DNA of 60,000 nucleotides from Membranipora membranacea (Eukaryota > Bryozoa > Gymnolaemata > Cheilostomatida > Membraniporidae), in assembly GCA_914767715.1 (NCBI GenBank), contig OU612072.1, positions 26,538,001-26,598,000 of the forward strand, read 5' to 3'. The notes below the pieces were generated by a model that saw only the letters and a list, made by a program, of their open reading frames with translations, did not search any database and had not been told where the DNA came from. This document shows, one piece after another, positions 24,235 to 35,393 of this stretch. The position numbers and the translations under genes were made by a program. Every line of letters starts with the position of its first letter. The stretch's first letter is position 1.

Positions 24235-24620
24235 ATCAATCATTTACTGAAAGTAATGGTTTAAGATGATTGATTGATTGATTATTTATTTGTCACACAA
24301 TTTTTAACGAAAAATCGGCAAGATTCAATTTAGATTGCCACTCTGTGAATTAATAGTTAAAAATTAGTGAATGGTACTAAGAAAAAAATTAATTCCATGA
24401 TAAAAGCAGTTTGCTACTCAAGATCTACTCTCAGGAACCAGCTATCACAGATATGTCATGTTGATCCAATGTTTTATAAAATTGATCTATGTGCCTCTGC
24501 AGAGGAAGTATGTAGGTTGATTACCTGGAAAACTTCACATGTCATCTTTATGTTCAGAGAGGGTAATGTGGGTTTTCCCATGGCCTAGAGATGGTTGAGA
24601 ATAAGTTTCCTAGCAGTTAC
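24235..24620 (+). repeat. Decayed R1 fragment
   Basis: Shows the 'gaaagtaatggtt', 'gcctctgcagaggaagtatgt' and 'aacttcacatgtcatctt' blocks of R1, interrupted by about 150 bp after a short 'tgattgattgatt' run. The tRNA-like module is missing. Confidence 0.4.
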
Positions 24621-24686
24621 CTTCCGGCTACTAGATATTGTGCCAAAGGTCTGCTCTGATCTGTCTCGGCGGCAAAAACAGCTGTC

Positions 24687-24957
24687 TTGCCTCTAATGCA
24701 CCTCCTGTTCTATGTGTTCTTAAAGAGACAAAACCTGGCAGACAGTCATCACATAGTTTTCTACAGTAATGGCTGTCCAGGTCAAAATAAAACTGTTGTG
24801 GCTTCTTTGGTCCATCTTGCCAAAAACAGCCAACCTGGCCCGATAGTAGAGCTGAAGGCTATTCGAGACTGGGCATAGTCACATGGATGTCGACTCTGTG
24901 CATGTCTCCATTGAGCGATGCAGTGTCACATTTGTCAAAGATGAGATGTAGTTCGCC
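24687..24957 (+). pseudogene. Broken DDE-transposase-like fragment
   Basis: An open frame (24687-24878) contains FYSNGCPGQNKTVVASLVH. In the next frame the sequence continues with TGHSHMDVDSVHVSIERC to about 24950. In uncharacterised transposase-like proteins of animals, a D-x-C-x-GQN-K block is followed by G-H-x-x-M-x-x-D-S-x-H-x-x-I-E. Both blocks are present in the right order and spacing, split by one frameshift near 24868-24876. The usual Asp before the Cys motif is Asn here. Family assignment is from memory. Confidence 0.45.
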
Positions 24958-24959
24958 TG

Positions 24960-25387
24960 AGATCTGGGGACAGCAAATGTAAAAGTGCTGCAGTGATTAT
25001 TTTTCCATTTCGTTTTTTTTCGTGTGCAGTTTTGCCATTTTGTTTGCACAGACATGCAAAAATTGTTTCTCTTTTTTTCCTCTTTATTTCCCATCTTTCC
25101 TATTTAATCTCCATTTTCGACGGAGTTTGCCATATTTTGGAATGATTCCATTTTGAGGCAGTTTTGCCCAACCTTTAGAGCGATAAATTACAGGACTCTA
25201 AAAAACCATCAATCATGTTCGTTTGTATGTTTGTTTGTTTGTTTGTTCGTTTTAATTGGATCTTTTCATCCGAAAATGCTTACAATAGATAAAAATCTTT
25301 GTTTGAAAAAATATTAATGGAAAACTAAAAATGTCCCTTGGTAAATTCAAAAAATATTTAAAAAGTAAAAGCTTTAAAAGACATGGA
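24960..25387. other. T-rich low-complexity sequence
   Basis: Runs of T and a short (TTTG)n tract near 25225-25250. No gene is seen. Confidence 0.5.
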
Positions 25388-25783
25388 CTAGTACTCGCTA
25401 TATTTAGGATTTGCTAAAATAAAGTCACTGCGTTTTACCGTTCTTATTTTGGTAAAATAAAAGTCAGACTGGGAGCTGGATGAACGCTTTGGTCTACTAG
25501 CTTGTTTGATTCTCATTCTAGACCTCAGGGGATGATCATGGTTTGTTGTTAGGCGGGCCATATAGGTGGAGCATTGTTCATTGAGAGTCGTGAACAGTGA
25601 TGGAATCTGTGCCAGTTCTATTCTCGTTTCATAGCATTCATCAACAATTGTCACATATTGATAGAACCGGTGTGCTCTTCTAACGCTGGAATCTTTGCCC
25701 AGGATGCTAGGCAGTGACTTTTTTCAAAAAATGGTGTTTTGATTATTGGCGGTTCTACAGTTCGATGGCTGGCGTTCATCCAT
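25388..25783 (-). pseudogene. Unknown 131-codon frame with one internal stop
   Basis: From ATG at 25781-25783 (MDERQPSNCRTANN) a single frame runs to the stop at 25388, broken only by TGA at 25724-25726 in an A/T-rich slippery stretch. The part after the stop is protein-like (VRRAHRFYQYVTIVDECYE, then PSLFTTLNEQCSTY) and ends in a basic, Ser-rich tail. I do not recognise the family. It may be a decayed transposon ORF or a last exon beginning after the stop. Confidence 0.35.
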
Positions 25784-27732
25784 CTTTGCTCTTTTTCTGA
25801 TTTTATTTATTTTAACACGAGAGTATTGGTGATGATTGTCGTTGGCTATTTTAATGAAGTGTTCAATACAATAGGTGTGCAGGAAAGTTCTGATTGTTGG
25901 GAATGCTAGATGTTACACATGTTGCAAATGGAGGTGGTTTAGGATGCTCCTACAGAACTGTGTACATACCAATGGCAATAGAAGATTGCACACAATTTAT
26001 CAGAATAAGCATAAATAAAAAGTATTGTAAGTATAAGGCACTACATCCATAATATACACCTGCTATAACCTTGTCCTTTCACAATGTTTGTATACAAATA
26101 AGAAGCCAATGAAACAAGAGTATCAAACCACACCTCCCTGCTCTGTGGCTGATAAATTCTTCCAAGGAGTTGTCTTAAGAACATCAATGTGTGCACAACT
26201 CTTAATTACTTTACATGCATGATGGTGTTGAAGTAACAGCCATTATTATGGTTGTGTAGCAATAATTGAAAGGAGAAATGAAAAAATTACTTAAGTGTGT
26301 TTTGAGGTACTGGATATTGCTTTCTGTATGTTCTGATACGGATTGATGCATAGGCAAAGTAATAAACGATGGATGTGACAGTCTCAATCAGTTGATGCTT
26401 ATGAATACAAAATAGGATGAGAATGATCGTATATGAATATCTTTGCTTCCCATATCTGAATTATGATTCTTTTGCTTGTGACCGGTCTACAGATAAAGAG
26501 GAATAGGCACTAGATATGGCGCAAAACAGGTAGTAGTAGTTGTTAACCTTGACGGAAGGAGAGGATTGAAGAAGGAAAAGCAGCAACTCAACTCTTACCT
26601 TAAGTGTAATGCTTGGTAGTAAAGAGGACTGGTGTTAACCATCAGGAGGCGGAGGTTTTTCTACTATGGCAACATAACTGAAAAATATGATGCTAACCTT
26701 CAAACTAAACACATAACCAGAGAAGATTTGTAATTTCAATGGTCTTTCAAACCTTTGCAAAAACTGTCATGTACCCTTACTGTCCATTAGTTGGCTGGTG
26801 ATATCAAAAGTAACTGAAAGTTGTCTCATCTCTCATACGTAATGTGTTATATGATATGATATAAATTACGCAGGTATGTGGTAATTTATATATATTTTAT
26901 ATTACTTATATACAATACTTTCGGAGTGGAAAAACTTGATATAAATTTATTAAACAACCTGCATTTTATTATGACCCAAAAAGTACTATATTTATATCAT
27001 AGTTTTGGTCTACGTAAGTCTGTTTTTAAGAAAGGCCTCATAAGTCATGAGTTATCCCTTTCCATATATTTTTATATACATATTATATATATTTATATAT
27101 ATTAAGGATTTTCACAGCTCGGCATAAAATGTTATTTTGTTTTACCTCCTGAATAACTGAGGTAATAGAGAGTAGTTTGATTTTGAGTAAAAAAGTTTCC
27201 TTATTAATTTCTGTTACAGAAGACAATATAGGTTTTCTAGATGTCAGCTTCTAAGTCAATATTGTATGATGATACAGAGTTTGGCTCTCATTTTGTGAAC
27301 AAGATCTTTAAAAAAATCTTCATTATATTCTGTCTGACTACTTGCTTTGACCCTTGAAGTTATTGGACACTGGCAGAGAAGTTTCACATTCATCAAACAA
27401 AAATAGATGAATATGTTTATACTCTGCTTAAGGATCTGTCATACAACTTCTGAGACATTATGTTGTTAACGCATCATAGCACATCATCACAGCTAATATT
27501 TATCTACATCACATACCAGGCTGTTACCGATCAGAACATCCAACCAAATGTGGAGCCCTATCATTTTAGGATTCATAGTTGTCCTCTCAGAAAATTAGAG
27601 AGAATACTTTCAGAGCAAAACTTCAAATCTATAGACAAAAAGAATCCTTGGAAATTTTTCAATAACTTTTATCTTTTAGGAATTGGACAATAACGTATCA
27701 AAAATTAAACTATCGTTACAGCCACAGTTCCT
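25784..27732. other. No gene supported
   Basis: AT-rich intergenic DNA with scattered TA repeats (for example 27065-27105). No open frame with recognisable protein features. Confidence 0.4.
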
Positions 27733-28380
27733 TCAAGAATAACTGCTGTTTTTCAGTTCAGCGCAACATTGTAGAATTCCCTCGTGCACCCTTGTGAAAT
27801 TTGTCATGTTGTTTTGCCTTATTATTTTTTGATCTTCATCATGTAGACTCAATTTCACAGTGAACCTGGAAAAACAAAACAGGAAAGCGAATAAGCCAAT
27901 GATAAAAAGGTTAACCTCAGGAAAACCGGAGGATTTAAACAGGGAAATTTCTGAACAGCGACAAATTTGATCAACATAAAAATACCAGCCGCAATCAAAT
28001 GGAAGTGTTTCCTCCAATATCAGTACAGACTGACAGAACTAGTGGCTCCTTCAGTGTAGCATTCACCGACCAGCCAGCAATAAACTAAGAGCCTGAAGAT
28101 AACTAAAGAATAACATGGCTCGGGATTGTAGGACAATGACAGTGTCACCACTCGAATAAAACAAGATAAGAAGATGGCTGGATGAAATTGGTGACGGTGA
28201 GGTAGTGATGATATAATTGTGCTAGTGTAAAATTAAGTACACACACATACCAAGCACAGTCAGATGAAAATGATGTCGCAATATTCAACAAAGAGCATGG
28301 TTGCAAAACAAGCTCAATAGTTATGAATGTTTCTGTATTTTCATATTTAGGACAGCTCCCAGCAACATATTCGGTGCAAC
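27733..28380 (-). CDS. 3' end of an unknown, probably extracellular, spliced gene
   Basis: Two minus-strand exons, 28380-28251 and 27865-27733, join in phase across an intron with a GTATGT donor and a 'gtttttccag' acceptor. The joined product reads CTEYVAGSCPKYENTETF, then CSLLNIATSFSSDCAWF, then HEGILQCCAELKNSS and a stop. It is Cys-rich with N-glycosylation sequons (NMT, NFT, NSS), so it is probably secreted or an ectodomain. A third small exon may lie upstream at 28704-28656 (FCRIDIPYCAT; phase fits). I found no start exon or known domain. Confidence 0.45.
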
Positions 28381-28734
28381 CTGACATAAAAAAGGCAAAT
28401 TATTACCCTAACAGAAGCGTGAATGCAGCTTTGATGACACACAAGAGTTCTGAACGGCCTAAATTGTTAAATAACACAAAGTTACCCTCTCTCGTTCAAC
28501 TTGTGTGTGTGGACCTTGAGTTTGTTAATCTGATATTTAAGTGTGTACAGTTTTCATCAATCAATTCTTCAATAAACTCATTTATTATAATGGAACAAAA
28601 ATGTAAATAGTTTTGTCCCTCAATAAATTAATATTGGCTGGAAGTGAAGGCTTACTTGTTGCACAATATGGTATGTCTATCCGGCAGAAATTTAATAACA
28701 AGTTCTATTCAAACTGAGAAATATGTTGGTTATG

Positions 28735-28991
28735 CACTGCGCAAAATCGGTTCCTATTCGGAGCTTTTTCCATGATTGTATAAATAGATGAAGTTATACC
28801 TACATTGTATAATTACAATTGAATTGAATAAGCTGTCTACTTATACCATACATTGAATAATTATAATTCCATAATTTTGTCAGGAATGCGGTATAATCAT
28901 TGTATAACGTGGAATAATGAAGGTATAAACATGATTATTCAAACTTATGCCCAGTGTATAATCATTGAATAGGAACTGATTTTGCACAGTG
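28735..28991. mobile_element. MITE with terminal inverted repeats of about 25 bp
   Basis: The left end CACTGCGCAAAATCGGTTCC and the reverse complement of the right end (CACTGTGCAAAATCAGTTCC, from 28991) match with two differences and continue for five more bases. The interior is rich in 'tgtataat' motifs. It is flanked by ATG on both sides, possibly a 3-bp target duplication. Non-coding. Confidence 0.75.
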
Positions 28992-29401
28992 ATGATCAAT
29001 CATGAATTAAATATCTCAAAATATCATAACCTCATACAAGGTTTTGCCTGTTTACAGGTATTATTTCGAACTCTAAGTACCAAGCAGAACAATCAATAGT
29101 GTAAATTCGGATAAATAAGTCTTCATTATCCCTAACACTAGCAAGATAGCGATAAAAAGTTGCTGCCAGTGTAAGCATTTGGACACTCACTCTTTGAATT
29201 ACTCATCACAGTCCAAATTCAATACTACTGGCTTTAAATTAAACTGGACCTTGTTAAAGTTATTAAGTGGGTGGATTGAGTGAGAGGTTGCATTATTCAT
29301 CTACCGGTACTTGAATCATCCAACCATATGCATTTGTGTTCACAATTAATATGAGCAGAATTAGAGTCAGGGATACTCACCAAACCATTGTTAAAGCTTT
29401 T

Positions 29402-29579
29402 AATACACAAGCAGGCCTGACACTTTCTCATTTCAAACAAGGATTAATTGAGGACACAATGTCAATTAAAAACGATTGAAATTCACTGAGCCTGATTTTA
29501 AAATCAGTCACTGTCCCTAAAGCAAAATAATAATTAATCCTTATTTGAAATGTGATAGTGTCCGGCCTGCTTGTGTATT
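29402..29579. mobile_element. MITE with terminal inverted repeats of about 46 bp
   Basis: The left end AATACACAAGCAGGCC and the following 30 bases recur as reverse complement at the right end with a few mismatches. Total about 178 bp, non-coding. Confidence 0.8.
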
Positions 29580-30312
29580 TCACAGGCCGAAGTCAATTGC
29601 ACTACCAAACCCATTGATGTTCAAGGGGATTATTATGCTTTTAGGCAGTTGCTAGATTTGTCTGTCAAGCTTGCCATTGTTTTGATAGGATACCGAAATC
29701 CTGTACTATGATTATTGTGGACACAACAAAAGAGCTGCTTGATGACGTGAAAATACATTAATTCTATTGTTCAGTGCTTTCATTGCTATTCATCTGGTGT
29801 CAGCAAAGCCACACAGACAGTTACAATGGATGCTCAAAATAAGACCAAGCAGTGCAGGTTGACTCAGACTGGGAAGTTGAAAAGCAAATCATTACCCTGA
29901 ACGCATTTCATCATTTCATCATTTGGAGGGAAATGGCAGGTAATGTTCAGGATCATTTAGAAAAAAACGCATCTTCACGAATGTGTACAAGGAATTTGAT
30001 CAGGTGAAGATGATTAAATGATGCAGAAACTTGAGCTAGGTATTGGCTGCAAATTCATGTTTTAGATAACAGCCAAGGATGAGAGATTTTATTGATGTTT
30101 ACAATGATTCATCAAATATTCAATTAACTGTCTAACAGAGCAGTATCATTAACAAACAGATACATGAAAATATGGGTTTTAATAGAGTGCAAACAAACAC
30201 AACCCACCGAGCAGAGAAGTTGATAGATTACAGCGTTTAAGCAACAAGCAGCAGCAAAGAGAAGATATTCATCTGTAGTATTGGTATATATAAGATACAA
30301 TTTGCTGTGATT
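29580..30312. other. Upstream region of the receptor gene
   Basis: No coding exon is seen. A TATATATAAG stretch at 30285-30294 is too close to the ATG at 30313 to be an obvious TATA box for the modelled start. Confidence 0.4.
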
Positions 30313-33300
30313 ATGGAGGTAAGCTCAATCTATTTCTCATTCATTGTAAATGATCTGTGTATTCTTTCAAGTCAGAGAGAAAATGTTAAAACGCCTATCT
30401 TGCTGTTTTTGAAAAGGCACGGTAACACAATGTCTATTGGTTTGGCAAAGGATATGGGTAGGGGATGTAAAGACACCCAAAATCCATGTATCTCTTTGTC
30501 AAACATTGTTGCAGCCTAAATGAATCTACTCTTAGTTCTGTAAACTGGGACCCCAGGTTTTTCAAACTCAGTGTGTGTTTATCAAGGTTCAATTGAATAG
30601 GGGAAAAATATTTTTTTCAATTTCACTATCAAACAACCACCTTCAATAGGCACCAATAAAAAATAATGTGTACTTAATAGCAGGCGTTATGAATCATATG
30701 TTGGCTCACATCCATCAAATCACAATAAATGATGTTAAGAAACCTAATCAGGCAGTGAATTACCAAATACCTGTCTGAGTAATGGTAGTCATAGGTGAAT
30801 TACTGTGGAATGTTGAGCAACTGACATTGGATTTCCAATCATGATAAAAGAGCTAACCAGTTTGTAGTTTATTCCTTGTGTTGACCTACTGTTTGTTGTA
30901 CAGGGAACACTGCAGCTATAAGTGATGAATAATACTTCCTCTTGCTCTGTTTACCCATTTCCTTATTACGGCTCCTTTGTGTAATTAAATACTCCCTTCA
31001 AAGTAGATGAGATCTCTGAGAGATCCAAAATCATATGGTCATTAGCATCTGGGATACCTTCTCCTGCTCGGTCGATAATAATTTTCTGAGTATCCAACTC
31101 TTGAGTGTGGTCTCGCTTGGGGGATCATCCCATTCGAGTTTATCCTGGCAAACATCTTGCATGGTAATTTTCCTTGTAGAATGACTAGTCAAACTAAATC
31201 AAAGGTGATGCCACATTGGAGAAATAGCAACTGTGCTGGATCTGATGATCTACTTGGGGTGAAAAGCCACTGCTACTTACCGATTAAATTGTTAAGGAAT
31301 CACGTGTCTTGATTGCGCGATTGCGGGGGCGCCTGCTAAGAAATTCTAAAATTTTGTGTTCGAATCAACATCTGATTGTCACATCTTCATCTTATGCAAT
31401 ATCACATATCTATCATTAGTCAGGCAGTGCCAAGGTCAAAGGCATCATTTTCTCTTTCCCAACACATTCGCGCATTTTTTCATCTAGATTTCAATTGGAG
31501 GATGTGCAGCCGGCTTAGAATTTGTGGCAATTCAAGCATGTATGCCTGTGGGAAGACATTATTTAAACTTAGCCATTTTAGGATATTGTATGTAACTGTG
31601 TCTGCTGTCACAACAAGAAAATCACTATGTCGCATCAGGTAGAAAGAAGTCATTAACATTTTAGGGGTGTTGTTTGCTTTGCAATCAGAAGTTTCCTGTT
31701 TTACACATCAGCCAAAGGCTAAATCAAAATATTACGATACATTACAAATTGGTAGGTCATATCAGTTCTAAATGTTGACAAGTATCTCCTAAATGACAAC
31801 ATTAATTGATTCTCAGGTAACAATTTGTGACATAACTTCTTAGGACCACAAAAATGTGTCCTAATTAAGCTGAGCTTGGATTAAGTGACATTAGAATGCA
31901 ATAAGATCAATTTCCCTTGTCTGAATTAACAAGAGTTTTGAGTCATAAATTTTGTATTACTGTATTACTTTTCTCATTTTACAGGCAATCCCAATTTGTT
32001 GTGTAGTGCTGTTGTTGGGAAGAGCGTCTGGACTTCAGTGAGTGAATATGTTTCATAATAGCGACATCCCATTCTGAAGATAAACAAAATGGTATTCATG
32101 GAGTTCTTCACACATCTGATATATATATATATATAGTTATATATATATATATATATGTTAATATATAAATATATATTAACATATATATGTATTTAAATAT
32201 ATATATCAGATGTGTGAAGCATATGAACACGAGTATGAATATGAATACTATTATATGTAATTTTATTTGCTGGATCAAGCCATGAGTGACACATTTGATC
32301 AGATGAAGATCACATGTCATTGACATATACTTCATCGCTCAATCTGCAGTCTCATAATCATAAGGATGCGGAGGTCCTAATAGGCTGAACACTGGTGTAT
32401 GTATTGATTAAACACTCAATAGGTCTTAAGGTCAAATTCTGTTGCAGAAGCCCTTTTTGAGTAAGGCCTTAGATGTTGGAACAAACAAAAGTTAATTCTA
32501 CTTCAATATGATTGCACATGGTGTTATTGCTTTTAGCATTTCTCCTGATGACTACTTGGAAACATACACCATTACAGAAAGCTGGGTGTACCATATGGCA
32601 GAGGATGCATTTAAAACCGGAAACACTCTATTCAGTGACAACGGCTCACTCAAAACTACGGATGATACCACAACATCACTCATAGTAGGGTCAGCAGTCC
32701 AGTATAGATATAGAGAAGGTGTTGGTGATCAGGCTAGGTTTTCAGCGATCACTTCCTTTACTCAGCTGAGTTTCATGGATGTGCTTACAGTGGACTCTAA
32801 AACTCACTGCTTCAGAACTGTGAATCGCTTAACAAATACAACAGCTCCATACATTGGGTCATGTGAGGTCAGAGGTGATAGAGATGGAACTGATCCCCTC
32901 TTCAATTCTCCATGGGATTTAATAGAAGATATGAAGAAGCCTGCACACTTCTTCATTACAGACTCCTCCGGAAGAGCTCTAAGATACATGGCAGTCAGCG
33001 CAGGACAGGACAATGTTGCAACTCTGTACAGAGGATCAGTAAAGTATTTTGGTATGGTCCAACAAAAATCAACAGGGGATGTCTACATAACATACCGTCA
33101 TCTCAGTAAGACAATTTCATACTTGGTAGGATCCTCATCTAGTGGATTTGTTGACGGATTTTTATCTATGATCAGATTTTATTCTCCTGTGGGAATTTTA
33201 TTTCTGACAGATGACCTCATTATAATCACTGATATTAGTAACCATAGACTGTGTATATTAGACCAGATCACAAACACAATTTCATCTATCTGCTCGGGGA

Positions 33301-35116
33301 TAGAAGGACATGGGAATGGAAATCTAACCAGCTGTCAGCTAATAAAGCCTTTGTCACTGTTGATAAAATATGACACTATCTATGTCGGCCAGTTTCAAAG
33401 AATAAAAAATATACAAGGCAAATGAAGACAATCATTAATGGGACACTGTGGGGGGGGGGGGGGACACTGTGGGGGTTATAAGATCTGAGAATCTTGTAGC
33501 TGAATCTTTCTTTCATTTGTTTAAACAAGACTTAGCAGAAATGAAAGTCCAGAGTGAATGAAACTTGATATTTGTATGAGAGAGGCTTCAATTAATGCAG
33601 CAATTTCAGTTTGGTACCATAGTCCAATTAGATAAATTTGTTCATTAAAGATAAGAGTTAAGAATAATAAAATTGGCCCCCAGTAATAATCTTCTTCGTG
33701 AGTTTGCAGCAGTAAAATATTCTGGCTTGTTTGACCAGTTTGTCTGTTGCTGGGTCACATTGCGATATTATTATCTCAGGAGCCCAGGATCTAAGGACCA
33801 CAACAGGACCACCTATTGAGATAACAGAGACCACCCACACACTCCATCAGACAAATGTAATATTTGGTGAAACAACAACATCCAGGTCCACAACAGAGGA
33901 ACATTTCACAACATATGATAACAAAATGACGAAAAGTATTCTTCATAATACCTAGCCTGTATTATTCCGCGTAAGCCTATATTCTGTGTGAATAAAATTT
34001 GTCAATTGGTGCATATGTTAGAAACTCCCTTGCAATTTAATTCCTTTCATTGAAAGAAATGGGACGCCATTGTGGCCTAAAAAAATATACTTTTTGATAC
34101 CATGTATATATTTCAGATGGAAACAACATGAGAACGACAGGCAAGGCAACTGAAACTCAGATTCTGTCAGATGTCCATATTGCCATAATATCTGGTGTGA
34201 CGACTGGGACTATTATACTGATTTCATTTTTCATCTTAGTAGCTTACATAGTTAGACTGAGAATGCAGGCAAACTCAGCAAATGAAAGGTGAAATATTTA
34301 TAGTTTGATAATGAAGCCCCTCAGCAAAGTATGCTTTGAAATTTTACTTTTTGAACAGTTCTAATCTGTCTAAATCTTTGTTTGCTCAAACGCTGTAAGA
34401 AACTATAAATAGTTATGAAGTGCTACGATAGTTTGACACAACCTTCTTTTCCAGCGCCAGTATATCCAATTTTAGAACGGAATTCTTGACTTCCAAAAGG
34501 AGAGTTATTTTGTTTGGGTTTATAATTCATTTGTTGTAGGGCAGATACCTCTAATATGAGAATGCAAAACTTAAGTGAGACAAATGCTGATTATCAGAAC
34601 ATGACTGGTCACCACGGTAACCCAACATACACCACCCTGAGTCAGCACAGAACAAATGATCATATCTACAGCACTGCTAAGTAAATAAATTATGCCAGCA
34701 GACACTACTAATAGTTATGAAACAGTGAAACATACATAAAGACTATATTATACAGTCCAAGTAACCAGTAAATCAAAACACTCAAGCGACCAATAGTGTG
34801 CTCATTTAATTAAATTTAAAAAACTAAGCTCTATTGTGTCTAACAAGCATGTATTTTAGAATGACCACTCCCCTCTGCCAATTGACTAACCTATCTGAGT
34901 AACAAACTCAGTCTATTAATCTTTTGTAATGGGATTAGGTTAAGACTGTGTATATAAGGACATTTCTGTTCTTGTAGTCAAGCAACAGCCAATATTCAAC
35001 CAATACATACTGGAGAGAATCTTTCTGTCAGAGACCATCACCTTTATGAGGGTCCATATCAGTATCCATCAAGCCCTCAAGCTGACTGTGATCTTTACAG
35101 CGAGTGCAGATATTGA
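30313..35116 (+). CDS. Type I membrane receptor: NHL-type propeller, stalk, TM helix, tyrosine-rich tail (7 exons)
   Basis: Exons are 30313-30318, 31985-32037, 32537-33417, 33780-33935, 34117-34288, 34540-34680 and 34978-35116. They join in phase to 515 residues. Residues 1-19 form a signal peptide (MEAIPICCVVLLLGRASGL). Residues about 80-310 contain NHL-like repeats: GVGDQARFSAI with DVLTVDSKTH; GDRDGTDPLFNSPWDL with HFFITDSSGRALR; GFVDGFLSMIRFYSPVGI with IIITDISNHRLCILD. A Thr/Ser-rich stalk follows (about 314-384), then one hydrophobic helix (about 387-411, basic RLR on the inner side) and a 100-residue tail with Y441 (YQNM), Y453 (YTTL), Y466, Y493, Y497, Y499, Y510 and Y515. YxxM is a classic PI3-kinase SH2 site and YxxL resembles ITIM/ITAM halves. 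The likely role is a cell-surface signalling receptor; the ligand is unknown. Intron 3 uses a GC donor (33418-33419). Confidence 0.75.
32106..32219. mobile_element. Short hairpin element in intron 2 of the receptor gene
   Basis: 'CTTCACACATCTGATATATA' at the left recurs as reverse complement at the right end, with an AT-only interior that is itself partly self-complementary. About 114 bp; a MITE-like foldback. Exons are not affected. Confidence 0.65.
33440..33475 (+). repeat. Poly-G tract between duplicated GGGACACTGTG motifs
   Basis: 14 consecutive G flanked by two copies of GGGACACTGTG, just after exon 3 of the receptor gene. Could form a G-quadruplex on the coding strand. Confidence 0.6.
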
Positions 35117-35387
35117 AAAAATCAAAGATACCGAACTGAAATTCTTGAGATTAATTATAAATTAACATTGTTTACTGTGCCCTAATCATTTAAATATGCA
35201 AAGATATATCATGCATGCAGAGTGAGTTTTGAGCCGACAATAATTTTTGAGAATGACTAAAAATGCCAATTGTTTAGATTAACTGCCAACTGCAGTGTCC
35301 TAATTGATGTTTGAATATTGACTGTTCTTTTATTCTTTCATCCAATTAAAATAACTTTACATTTATAGAAAAATATTTCATATATCA

Positions 35388-35393
35388 AATAAA
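35388..35393 (+). terminator. Polyadenylation signal of the receptor gene
   Basis: AATAAA, about 270 bp after the stop codon, in an AT-rich 3' UTR. Confidence 0.5.

Noticed and set aside
26575-26680. Possible minus-strand start exon (MVNTSPLYYQALHL) with a GTAAGA donor
   Set aside because: The only downstream exon that joins in phase gives a peptide of about 43 residues with no domain; too weak to call.
30285-30294. TATA box for the receptor gene
   Set aside because: It would place the transcription start at or after the modelled ATG.
31460-31700. Minus-strand frame of about 65 codons inside receptor intron 1
   Set aside because: No domain, no splice or promoter support; length is within chance for this DNA.
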